This document shows, piece by piece, positions 1 to 7,490 of a DNA stretch of 25,897 bases (position 1 is the first letter of the stretch; the number at the start of each line of letters is the position of its first letter). A model generated the notes under the pieces. The model worked only from the letters and a program-made list of their open reading frames with translations, was not told the origin of the DNA and did no database searches. Source of the DNA: CAZBRS01 sp964494475 (GTDB lineage Bacteria > Myxococcota_A > UBA9042 > CAZBRS01); the NCBI GenBank assembly GCA_964494475.1, contig CAZBRS010000065.1, forward strand, positions 1 to 25,897, read 5' to 3'. The position numbers and the translations under genes are program-made.

Positions 1-68
1 AGGGCATCCTGGCCCCGGGGCGCTACCACCCGACGGCGGCGAAGGCGCTGGAGCGTTCGTCGCTGTAG
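1..68 (+). CDS. 3' end of an unidentified plus-strand gene (partial)
   Basis: An open frame enters from the left edge and ends at TAG 66-68. It gives about 22 residues ending in GRYHPTAAKALERSSL. The HPTAAK stretch vaguely resembles the catalytic His block (HPT/HPN followed by Gly or Ala) near the C-terminus of SGNH/GDSL hydrolases, but this is too short to assign. It converges on the HD-GYP gene that ends at 125, and a hairpin directly follows the stop, which fits a real gene end. The main doubt is length. Confidence 0.4.
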   Translation, partial: GILAPGRYHPTAAKALERSSL

Positions 69-88
69 GGACACGATGCCTCGTGTCC
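69..88. terminator. Hairpin after the left-edge gene
   Basis: GGACACGA (69-76) and TCGTGTCC (81-88) form a perfect 8-bp stem around a TGCC loop, directly after TAG 66-68. There is no T-tract, so an intrinsic terminator is only possible. It lies between two convergent genes and could serve either strand. Confidence 0.4.
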
Positions 89-113
89 GTAGGACGCCTC
101 GTGTGCGCAGGAC
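78..113. repeat. 18-bp imperfect tandem duplication
   Basis: GCCTCGTGTCCGTAGGAC (78-95) is followed at once by GCCTCGTGTGCGCAGGAC (96-113), with two mismatches. The first copy shares the right arm of the 69-88 hairpin. It lies in the 56-bp gap between convergent genes and looks like simple slippage duplication of a hairpin arm. No function can be read from it. Confidence 0.6.
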
Positions 114-124
114 GCAGGGTGTCG

Positions 125-3100
125 TTACGACGGGCGGCTCGAGAGGAATTCGAGGAACTTGCCGGCGAGCTCCGGGTCGAACTGCGTGCCCGCGCAGCGC
201 TGGATCTCGCGCTGGATCTCGTCGTCGTTGCGGGCCTCGCGGTAGATACGACCGAACGACATGGCGTCGTACGAGTCGGCCAGGGCCAATAGTCGCGCGC
301 CCATGGGGATGTTCTCGCCCTTCAACTGGTCCGGGTAGCCGCGGCCGTCCCACCGTTCGTGGTGCCCGCGGATCTCCTTCAACGCGTCGGGGAAGCCCGG
401 AAGCGCGCCCAGGATCTCGACTCCCTTTTCGGGGTGGGAGCGCACGACCTTCCACTCGTCGTCGGTCAGGCGCTCCTTCTTGTTGAGGATGCCCTCGGGG
501 ATGCCGATCTTGCCGATGTCGTGCAGGATGGACGAGAACTCGAGCCGCTTGAGCGCGTGCTGGTCCAGGCCCAGGTGCCGCCCGAACTGGGTCGCGAACT
601 CGCGCACGCGGGCCGAGTGACCGTGCGTGTACCGGTCCTTGGCGTCGATGGCCAGCGCCATGGCCTCGATCACGCCCATCGACAGCTTCTCGCGCTCTTC
701 GGCCAGGCGCGCCACCTTGTCTTCCAGGCTGGTCTTGTCGGCCTCGAGGTTCACCCGGAGGTCGCGCATCTCGATGAGCTGGCGGATGTGCGCCACCAGG
801 GCGTTGAAGTCGACCGGCACCGACATGTACAGATCGGCGCCCCCCTCGAGGCCCTTGAGGCTCGACTCGAGGTCGATCTTCTCCGACAGCAGGATGACCG
901 GCGTCTTCTGCACCGTGGCGGTGGCGCGCAGGTCGCGGATCAGCTCGAGGCCCGTGCGCTTGGGCAGGGCGGGCGACGTGACCAGCACGTCGGGGCGCTC
1001 CTTGACCAGGAGCTCCCAGGCCTCCTCGCCGTCGCGCGCGGTGCGCACGTTCACGTATTCGAGCAGGATCGTCTCGGCGATGTCGACGAAGTGGGGGTCG
1101 GCGTGCACGAACAGCACGGTCTTGCGGCTGACCAGCGAGTAGCGCGCCTGGCGTCGTTCGCGCGAGCCCTGCAGGTCGACGATGTCGATGTACTCGAGGG
1201 TGTCCTGGTCGGCCACGAAGGACGACAGAGCCGTCTTCTCGAGGTCGGCGGTGCGGCGCCCGCGCGCGCTGTCGTCTCCTTCGCGGCGGCGGCGTTCCCG
1301 GAAGGCCTCCTCGACGTGCGCGTCGCCCAGCGGGAGGTAGACCGAGAAGGTGGTCCCGTGGCCCTTGCGGCTCTTCACGGCGATGCGGCCCTTGTGCATC
1401 TGCACGAAGTCGCTGGCCACCGACAGTCCGATGCCGATGCCTGCGTACTCCTTGCGCATGGGGTCGCCGTGGGACTGGAAGCGCTCGAACAGGCGCGTCT
1501 GCTGGTCCTCTTCGATCCCGATCCCGGTGTCGCGCACGTCGACGCGCAGCCAGCCCTCCTCGCGCGTGGCGCGCACCTCGACGCTGCCCCCGGGGCGGTT
1601 GAACTTGAAGGCGTTCGACAGGATCGCGTGCAGCGCCGACGAGATCTTCTCGGCGTCGGCGATGATCTCGGGCAGCTCGGGCTCGGTCACCAGCTGCACC
1701 GCGATGCCCGTCGAGCGCCCGCGCTCCTCGGCGATGGCCACGATGCGCGTCAGCAACTCCGTGGGGTTCAACGTGCGGTAGTTCAGGAAGACGTCGTAGT
1801 TGTCGCGCTGCTGCAGCTGCAGCAGGTGCGTGATGTGCTTCAGCAGCGTGAGCGTGTTCTTCTTGATGGTCTCGAGCAGGTGCCGCGTCTCGGGGTCGGT
1901 CTCGCGCCGGGCGTCGAGCAGTACCTGCAGGGGCGACAAAATGAGGTTCAGGGGATTGCGCAGCTCGAACGAGACGTTCAAGAGGAAGTCGGTCTTGACG
2001 CGGTCCAGCACCTTCAGTTGGCGAAGTTGGCGCTGGATCTCGTCGTTGGCGCGCGCCAGATCGTCGTTGGCGCGCTCCATGTCGGCGTTGGCGCGGCCGA
2101 GGTCGGTGTTGGCGTTGGCCAGCTCTCCCGTGCGCTGCTCGACGAGCTTCTCGAGGTCCTGCTTCAGCTGGTTCAGCTCGCCCACGGCCACCACGCGCGC
2201 CAGGGCCAGCTCGACCTCGGTGCGAACCGCGTGCAGGAACTGCAGCTCGTCGGCGTTCTCGGCTTTGACGGTGGTGTCCTGGGGCAGCACGAGGCACGCG
2301 TGCCGGCGCTCCTCGACCAGCAGGGGCAGCAGCGTGAAGCCGGCCACGCCGGGGTAGAAGTCGGGGGCCTCGATGAACAGGTCGAGGGAGCGTGGCTCGT
2401 ACCGCACCTGGCTGGCCTGCGCGATCAGGCGCTGGAGCGAGAGCGGCGTTGTCCGGTCCACGTCGGCGGTCGAGCGGTCGACCGCCACGTGGCCGTCGCG
2501 CAGCCACCAGCGGACGAAGTACCTTCCGCGCTCGTCGGCCACGACGTAGAGGGCGTGCCGGGTCCCGAGGCTGCGCTCGAAGAAGCGCAGCAGGCTCTCC
2601 TCGAGCCGCTCCTCCGCCAGGATGCGAGCGTTGGTGAGGCCCAGGTCGTGAAGGCGGATCTGGCGCCGGAGCTGCTCGCGGATGCGCTTGTTGGCGTCTT
2701 CGAGCTCGGTGTTCTTCTCCTCGAGGAGGCTCTTGCTGGTCTCGAGCTTCTCGACGGCCGACCGGTACATGTTCAAGCGCCGAAGATAGGCCGTGCGCTT
2801 TGTTTTCTCGTTGCTCCACTCGATCGAGAATACGACATCTTGGCCAATAATTACGTGCGTAACCTGGGCGGCCTTGTATCCGGCTACGCAGGGGATCATT
2901 TCGAAGATGCCATCGATATGCTCGGCAAATTCTACCGAAGGTAAGCAACGCGGTGCGAACGAGTATGTTATCTTCGCCTTACGCTTGTCGGTCAGCTCAA
3001 AACGACCGCTTATAAACCGAAATGTTTTTTCAACAAATGTAGGCACCTTTTTGTAAATAAGCACCGGATCGTATATTAAAAAAGAAATAAGTCGTACGGT

Positions 3101-3370
3101 ATCGTATACCTTTGTCTCGATAACCGTTCGTCCTATCGTTCGCATGACCTCGGGATCGTCGGGGAAAGCTTCTCGGATGTTCTGGTAGACGAGTTGGAGA
3201 GTGTCGTAGTCTACCCAGTTATCCTCGTCGAGCAGGTAGCTCTCAGGGTAACTCACACCGCGAAGCGCGGGCGCATACGAACCGAACTCCTTTAGAACGT
3301 AGGCCAAGTCGACCTGCAGGGCCGAGCAGCTCAGCATCATCTCGGCGGGATGTTCGCGCGACTCGCCCAT
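125..3370 (-). CDS. Kinase-like / pseudo-receiver / HD-GYP hybrid signalling protein
   Basis: This 1081-residue cytoplasmic signalling protein has no clear membrane segment. In order it holds an N-terminal helical sensor-like region (about 11-190, family uncertain, loosely like DUF2378 or AraC-type sensor domains), a coiled coil (200-240), a GAF-like region (245-405), a heptad coiled coil built on ANxDLxR (408-452), a DHp-like helix pair, an HATPase_c domain (N586, DTGIGI 614-619, GIGIGLS 644-650), a receiver fold (about 750-870) and HD-GYP (about 900-1075; H950-D951, HHERWDGRGYP 1003-1013). The phospho-accepting His of the H-box is Phe468 (SFELRNPL). The receiver Asp is Ser799 and its conserved Lys is Val851. 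The HD-GYP motifs are intact, so c-di-GMP hydrolysis is the likely output, controlled without normal phosphotransfer. The ATG at 3370 follows a GAGG 8 nt upstream and lies 10 bp after the PilZ-GNAT gene, so the two are probably co-transcribed. Codons for residues about 75-190 are unusually AT-rich. Confidence 0.93.
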   Translation of the reverse strand: MGESREHPAEMMLSCSALQVDLAYVLKEFGSYAPALRGVSYPESYLLDEDNWVDYDTLQLVYQNIREAFPDDPEVMRTIGRTVIETKVYDTVRLISFLIYDPVLIYKKVPTFVEKTFRFISGRFELTDKRKAKITYSFAPRCLPSVEFAEHIDGIFEMIPCVAGYKAAQVTHVIIGQDVVFSIEWSNEKTKRTAYLRRLNMYRSAVEKLETSKSLLEEKNTELEDANKRIREQLRRQIRLHDLGLTNARILAEERLEESLLRFFERSLGTRHALYVVADERGRYFVRWWLRDGHVAVDRSTADVDRTTPLSLQRLIAQASQVRYEPRSLDLFIEAPDFYPGVAGFTLLPLLVEERRHACLVLPQDTTVKAENADELQFLHAVRTEVELALARVVAVGELNQLKQDLEKLVEQRTGELANANTDLGRANADMERANDDLARANDEIQRQLRQLKVLDRVKTDFLLNVSFELRNPLNLILSPLQVLLDARRETDPETRHLLETIKKNTLTLLKHITHLLQLQQRDNYDVFLNYRTLNPTELLTRIVAIAEERGRSTGIAVQLVTEPELPEIIADAEKISSALHAILSNAFKFNRPGGSVEVRATREEGWLRVDVRDTGIGIEEDQQTRLFERFQSHGDPMRKEYAGIGIGLSVASDFVQMHKGRIAVKSRKGHGTTFSVYLPLGDAHVEEAFRERRRREGDDSARGRRTADLEKTALSSFVADQDTLEYIDIVDLQGSRERRQARYSLVSRKTVLFVHADPHFVDIAETILLEYVNVRTARDGEEAWELLVKERPDVLVTSPALPKRTGLELIRDLRATATVQKTPVILLSEKIDLESSLKGLEGGADLYMSVPVDFNALVAHIRQLIEMRDLRVNLEADKTSLEDKVARLAEEREKLSMGVIEAMALAIDAKDRYTHGHSARVREFATQFGRHLGLDQHALKRLEFSSILHDIGKIGIPEGILNKKERLTDDEWKVVRSHPEKGVEILGALPGFPDALKEIRGHHERWDGRGYPDQLKGENIPMGARLLALADSYDAMSFGRIYREARNDDEIQREIQRCAGTQFDPELAGKFLEFLSSRPS

Positions 3371-3380
3371 TCGCGTTGCC

Positions 3381-5552
3381 TCACGTCCTCCGGGCTTCGC
3401 CCCGGAGATACGCCACGATGGCTTCGTTAACGTAGTTCCGGTAGTACGGAAGCACTTCTCGGCACGAGAGCCAGCGCCAGATGGGCTCGACGTGCACGTA
3501 GCCGGCTTGATGCAGAACGTTTCTGTGTTCGGCGCTGCGATCGTGGTCCGCCAGGAAGAAGCGCGGCAGTCCTTCGGCCTGGTAAATCTCGGACGACGAG
3601 GAGGCCAGCGCGGAGATGGCAGCTGTCCTCTGGACCGTCGGGACGTTATCGATGAACAACCGTACGTTGTTGAAGATCTCGAAGACGTTCAAGCCGGGTT
3701 GGACCAACTCGCACACCGCGTAGCCGACGTTGGGGGTTTCCCCAACCGCCAGGATTACCCGGCGGCGCAACAACTTGTCCCGCGTGTACCGGGTCGAGAA
3801 GTCCTTCAACAGCACGTCGTCTGCGTCATAGGAGTACGCGTCGCGTTCGAACGCCGACATGCTGTCGACGATCAGGCGCCGGAACGCTTCGATGTCTTGC
3901 GATGTGGCGACCCTGGCGGCGAGACCATGAGTCAACACAGCGCCATCCTGCGAACGTCCTTCGGACACGTCCGGTCCGACCCAGCGGTACAGGTCGTATA
4001 CGTCGAAGATATTGTTTATTGGTTCTTTTAGCGTTCTCAAAAAAGATTGAAATAACGTTATATTCCAGTCTGCAAAGGCCTGGAAGCAGGCCAGGAAGTA
4101 CTTCGTGTCGTTGTAATACATGTAGGTCGCCATGCCGCCGAAGATCTGTTCGGCCACGGCGAACAACCCGGCCTTGTCCCGGGCCGAGCCTGTGCGGTCG
4201 ATGGCCAGATGATGTACGGCCCACATGTCCGGATACAGGCGGTTCAACGACATCGTGCCTTCGGGCCGCGCGGAATCCTTTGGATACAGCACGAATGCCG
4301 CGAGATCCTTCCTCTTTGCGAGCTTCTTCCAGGTGGCGTTGTAGCCGTCGTGGAGCTCCTCGAGATCGATGGCGCCGGTCTTCGCGATGTAGCCGGACCG
4401 CTCGAGGACTCCGTAGTTCGGCTCCAGCGTGGCGGTCGACGCCGTCGCGACCTCGGGGTACTCGATGCCGAACAGGACGTGCCACCACTGGTCGATGGGC
4501 TGATCGTCGTCGGTCGTCTCGAACTGCATGCCCAGCCGATGCTGGCCGTCCTGATCGGGGCGCATGTTGCGCACCGTTGCGCTCGCGCCGTACTCGTTCC
4601 GATCGGTACGCAAGACGACCTCGTCGATACGCTCGCCGAGGAACAAGAGGACGTCGTCCATCACGGCCGAGAACGAGAATCCGCCGTAGCTCAACTCCTC
4701 CAACGGGATGGAAACGTCGAGGCTCTCGAGGCGGGGGTGACGGAACGCGAGTTCGACGCGTCCCTTCGCTACCGGCACGCGAGGCGTGAGGCGCGAAAGG
4801 CGCTGCTCGGCGTGGTCCGGGATATCGACGATCAGGAGATCGCGTTCTCGTGTGGCGTGCGATACCTCGAAGGTGCTGACCGCGAGTTCGCCGGCGAAGA
4901 CCAGGCGGAACGGCGCGTCGGGTAGCTTCTCCTTCAGGCCCAGGGCATCGGGAGAGCGGCACGAGAGCCTGCGTGTCGCCGGATCGATGGCCTCGACGCG
5001 GAGGCCGGTGAGGACCACTCGCTCATCCTTGACGATGGAGAGCGTGCGCCCCTTGCGCATGAGGTTGTACGCGAGGAACGTCGCGACGTGGTCGAAGCCC
5101 TCGATCAGGACGCCTGGGCGCTTCTCGTAGGTCGCGCCCTTGCGATTCGTGTAATGGGGCACCAGGATGGTCGACAGCGCGCGCAGCGAGTCTCGAGAGA
5201 CGTCCCGAAAACGCACCTGGAGCGTCGTGCGGTCGGCCGCCGTGTCCGTGCGGGCGACGATCGAGAACGGCACGGAGTTCGGGACGTCGGGTCGCGCGGA
5301 GAAGCTCATCTCTCCGCCGTCCGCGAGCATTCCGCGTACGGAGGACGTGGTCACGCGCGCACCGGCGGGGCTCAGGTCTTCGACGGTGGCCCCGAACGAG
5401 CGGGCGCCGATGCGGAGATTGGCCAGGAGATCCGTGCTGACGCGCTCGGCAGTACGCTTGTTGTCCGGCTCCGATCGGTAGTTCGGGCGCTTCACCCGGA
5501 ATCTCCTCCGCCGACGTTTGATCGCGCCATAACGACACTGCGCTGCGTCCAC
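3381..5552 (-). CDS. Dual PilZ protein with C-terminal GNAT-like acetyltransferase domains
   Basis: This 723-residue soluble protein is a probable c-di-GMP effector. PilZ domain 1 has R33xxxR37 and D59xSxxG64. A YcgR-N-like beta region follows (about 145-245). PilZ domain 2 has R254xxxR258 and the variant E286xSxxG291. Residues about 375-720 look like one or two GNAT-type N-acyltransferase folds, recognised from overall pattern (AVHHLAIDR; ARVATSQDIEAFRRLI) rather than a strict acetyl-CoA motif. The likely role is acyl transfer, or a dead acyltransferase scaffold, controlled by c-di-GMP. The substrate is unknown. The GTG start at 5552 is chosen because AAGGAGG (5562-5568) sits 9 nt upstream. 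It lies directly before the HD-GYP gene, so c-di-GMP sensing and breakdown are encoded together. A roughly 60-bp AT-rich patch (about 4010-4070) interrupts otherwise GC-rich codons. PilZ calls are fairly sure; GNAT is moderate. Confidence 0.88.
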   Translation of the reverse strand: MDAAQCRYGAIKRRRRRFRVKRPNYRSEPDNKRTAERVSTDLLANLRIGARSFGATVEDLSPAGARVTTSSVRGMLADGGEMSFSARPDVPNSVPFSIVARTDTAADRTTLQVRFRDVSRDSLRALSTILVPHYTNRKGATYEKRPGVLIEGFDHVATFLAYNLMRKGRTLSIVKDERVVLTGLRVEAIDPATRRLSCRSPDALGLKEKLPDAPFRLVFAGELAVSTFEVSHATRERDLLIVDIPDHAEQRLSRLTPRVPVAKGRVELAFRHPRLESLDVSIPLEELSYGGFSFSAVMDDVLLFLGERIDEVVLRTDRNEYGASATVRNMRPDQDGQHRLGMQFETTDDDQPIDQWWHVLFGIEYPEVATASTATLEPNYGVLERSGYIAKTGAIDLEELHDGYNATWKKLAKRKDLAAFVLYPKDSARPEGTMSLNRLYPDMWAVHHLAIDRTGSARDKAGLFAVAEQIFGGMATYMYYNDTKYFLACFQAFADWNITLFQSFLRTLKEPINNIFDVYDLYRWVGPDVSEGRSQDGAVLTHGLAARVATSQDIEAFRRLIVDSMSAFERDAYSYDADDVLLKDFSTRYTRDKLLRRRVILAVGETPNVGYAVCELVQPGLNVFEIFNNVRLFIDNVPTVQRTAAISALASSSSEIYQAEGLPRFFLADHDRSAEHRNVLHQAGYVHVEPIWRWLSCREVLPYYRNYVNEAIVAYLRGEARRT

Positions 5553-5561
5553 GTTACGATG

Positions 5562-5568
5562 CCTCCTT
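5562..5568 (-). promoter_or_regulatory. Strong Shine-Dalgarno that decides the GTG start at 5552
   Basis: On the minus strand AAGGAGG lies 9 nt before GTG 5552-5550. It fixes the start of the PilZ-GNAT gene. The rest of the 119-bp divergent gap (5553-5671) shows no convincing -35/-10 pair on either strand. Confidence 0.75.
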
Positions 5569-5671
5569 ACGATGTCAAAAAGATCGACGCTACATCACGC
5601 TTTCGAGAACGAGCCTTGGGTGGTCGAGGCTGGTCGGCTAAGGTGGTTTCGCGATTGACCCGGCGAGCCGG

Positions 5672-6430
5672 ATGAAACCTGGACTCTGTCTGAACCAGCG
5701 TGGGTATAGCCGCCCGCTGAGCACCCTCGCCCTCCTCTCCGACCTGCACGTCGGCCGCGACCACCACCCCGACGGGGGGCCCTTCGACTACGGGGCGCTC
5801 ACCGAGCGGCTCGCGGCGCTGGCGGCTCGCGTCGACCTCGTGGTGCTGGCCGGCGACGTGTTCGAGCTGCAGCACGGGTTGGTGCCCTTCGCGTTCGCGC
5901 ACGAACTGGCGGTGGTTCGTCGGCGGCACGCGGCCCTGGTCGAGCTGCTCTCGGGGCCCGGCTTCGTTCGGCTGGTGGGCAACCACGACGCTTCTCTCTC
6001 GCGGCTCGCTGGCCACCACGACGATCTGCGCCTCGACGTGGGCGGTCGGCGGTTGGTCGTGCTGCACGGACACCAGGTCGACGTGCTGCACCGGCACGTG
6101 CCCTGGCTCGAGAGCGCGGGCAGTTGGGCGGTGGCAATGGCGGTGCGCGTCGGTTTTCGCGATGCGTGGCGCCTGGCGGCCGAGATGGCGGGTCGTGTGA
6201 ACGGCATGCGCGGCGCGGGGGAGCACGGCGCGTTCACGCGGCGCGTGCTGGCCTGGGGCCGCGCGCGCGGGGCCACGTGGATCGTCCATGGGCACGAGCA
6301 CGCGCCCCTGCTGCTCCGGCGCGACGGCGTCACGCTGGTCCGACCGGGCGCCACCCTGGGCGGCAGGCTGCGCTACGCGTTGCTCGACCTGGCCTCGGGC
6401 GAGGCGTCGCTGCACGCCGAACGGCTGTAG
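5672..6430 (+). CDS. Calcineurin-like metallophosphoesterase, LpxH-like
   Basis: This 252-residue binuclear-metal phosphoesterase shows all family motifs in order: D24-L-H26, GD62VFE, GN104H105D106, H132GH134 and H206GH208EH210. The HGHQVD block followed by an aromatic/Leu-rich helical insert and then VHGHEHAP resembles UDP-2,3-diacylglucosamine pyrophosphatase (LpxH), which makes lipid X in lipid A synthesis, and its relatives. No other lipid A gene is nearby, so the substrate is uncertain. No signal peptide is seen; the protein is probably cytoplasmic or peripheral on the inner membrane. The ATG at 5672 has only a weak ribosome site, and the family block begins near residue 18, so the start could be a little downstream. 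It is transcribed away from the PilZ-GNAT gene and converges on the TGS GTPase. Confidence 0.9.
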   Translation: MKPGLCLNQRGYSRPLSTLALLSDLHVGRDHHPDGGPFDYGALTERLAALAARVDLVVLAGDVFELQHGLVPFAFAHELAVVRRRHAALVELLSGPGFVRLVGNHDASLSRLAGHHDDLRLDVGGRRLVVLHGHQVDVLHRHVPWLESAGSWAVAMAVRVGFRDAWRLAAEMAGRVNGMRGAGEHGAFTRRVLAWGRARGATWIVHGHEHAPLLLRRDGVTLVRPGATLGGRLRYALLDLASGEASLHAERL

Positions 6431-6450
6431 GTCGTAGGCCTCACCCCCCG

Positions 6451-6474
6451 CCCCTCTCCCGATCGGGAGAGGGG
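6451..6474. terminator. Perfect 24-bp palindrome between convergent genes (bidirectional terminator or REP-like element)
   Basis: CCCCTCTCCC (6451-6460), GATC, GGGAGAGGGG (6465-6474) is a perfect palindrome. Outer CACC (6443-6446) can also pair with GGTG (6475-6478) if CCCCG is bulged. It fills the 48-bp gap between stop codons of convergent genes at 6430 and 6479. No T-tract follows on either strand. G/C-only arms of this kind are common in dispersed palindromic repeats of GC-rich genomes, so a repeat family member is as likely as a terminator. Confidence 0.55.
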
Positions 6475-6478
6475 GGTG

Positions 6479-7489
6479 CTACGCATGAATCTCGACCACG
6501 TCCTTGTCTTCCAGCACGAACTCGCCCGACACGCGCCCTCCCACGTACTTGTCGCCCCGCCAGAGGCGCGCGAACTGGAAGCGCCCGACGAGCTCCTTGT
6601 GGATGTGTTCGGTGAGCTCGAGGACGGTGGTGCCCTTCGGTCGCACGAAGGGCGCGGCCAGGTCGGGGGGCTTGCCGGGCAGCTTGCTGTAGACGCGCAG
6701 CACGCCCAGCGCGTCGAACAGGCGCCGCGGGACGTCGGCCAGGCCCTCGCCGGTGGTGGCCGACACGCGCAGCACGGGCAGGTCGCGGGGCGCGTCGGGG
6801 CGGCTGGCCAGGTAATCGACGAAGAGTTCGGCGAGGCCTCCGTCGGGGTCGAGGTCGGCCTGGTTCAGCACGATGAAGCCCGGCAGCGGCTCGACGCCGG
6901 GGTCGTCGGGTACGGGCGCCTCGGCGTCGGGTGGATAGAGCTCGACCTTCGCCTTCTGCAACGTCGCGAGCACCTCGTCGACCCCCTCGAACAGCTCGTC
7001 GGACCCGAGCCCGAACACGAGCACCACGCCGTCGCCGATGCGCAGGTTGGGCGCCAGCCACTTGGGGGTCAGGGTGGCGTAGATCGCCGGCGATTCGACC
7101 ACCTGGATCGCGACGTCTTCGAACGTCAGCATGCCCGGCACGGGCTTCTTGGTGGTGAACAGGCCGTCGGAGACCTCGGGCGTCGCGGTCGTGAGCGCGG
7201 CGAGCAGCGCCGACCGGCCTCCGTTGGGCGGGCCGATCATCCAGAACTGGCCCGCGCCGCCCCGCTCGATGGAGAACTCGGGCTTCTGCCGGCCCCCCGC
7301 GCGCGCCCCGGGCGTCTTGCGAAGCTGCGAGAGCTTGGTCTTGAGGTCGCACTGCATCTTCTCGGTGTGCTTGTGCTTGGGCAGCAGCACCCAGAGCTCC
7401 TGCAGCGCGGCCAGCTTCTCGGCGGGGTCGGTGGCGGCTCTGTAGCGCGCCTCGACCACGTGGTACTGGGGGGGCAGGTTGGCGGGCAT
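6479..7489 (-). CDS. TGS-domain GTP-binding protein of the DRG/Obg type
   Basis: This 336-residue protein has a basic helical N-terminus (LPKHKHTEK region, about 35-60), a G domain (80-235) and a C-terminal TGS domain (about 250-336, ending VEIHA), as in DRG-type GTPases. G1 reads GPPNGGRS (86-93), so the usual Lys is Arg92. Switch I reads FTTKKPVPG (111-119). G3 reads ESPA (132-135) where relatives have DTPP or DxPG. G4 is NQAD and G5 is SAT. Nucleotide binding is plausible but hydrolysis may be weak. DRG/Obg relatives act on ribosomes or RNA, so a translation-linked role is inferred only from family. The ATG at 7489 starts 1 nt after the stop of the PLP-enzyme gene, implying translational coupling. 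Confidence 0.9.
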   Translation of the reverse strand: MPANLPPQYHVVEARYRAATDPAEKLAALQELWVLLPKHKHTEKMQCDLKTKLSQLRKTPGARAGGRQKPEFSIERGGAGQFWMIGPPNGGRSALLAALTTATPEVSDGLFTTKKPVPGMLTFEDVAIQVVESPAIYATLTPKWLAPNLRIGDGVVLVFGLGSDELFEGVDEVLATLQKAKVELYPPDAEAPVPDDPGVEPLPGFIVLNQADLDPDGGLAELFVDYLASRPDAPRDLPVLRVSATTGEGLADVPRRLFDALGVLRVYSKLPGKPPDLAAPFVRPKGTTVLELTEHIHKELVGRFQFARLWRGDKYVGGRVSGEFVLEDKDVVEIHA

Positions 7490-7490
7490 G

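Noticed and set aside
359..2944. 861-codon open frame antisense to the kinase/HD-GYP gene
   Set aside because: Val/Leu/Gly-rich translation without domain motifs, a usual mirror of a GC-rich gene; the opposite strand has clear HATPase, receiver and HD-GYP motifs.
5574..5579. Perfect TTGACA on the minus strand before the PilZ-GNAT gene
   Set aside because: A -10 at normal spacing would fall in the start codon region and none is visible there, so it cannot drive the GTG 5552 start.
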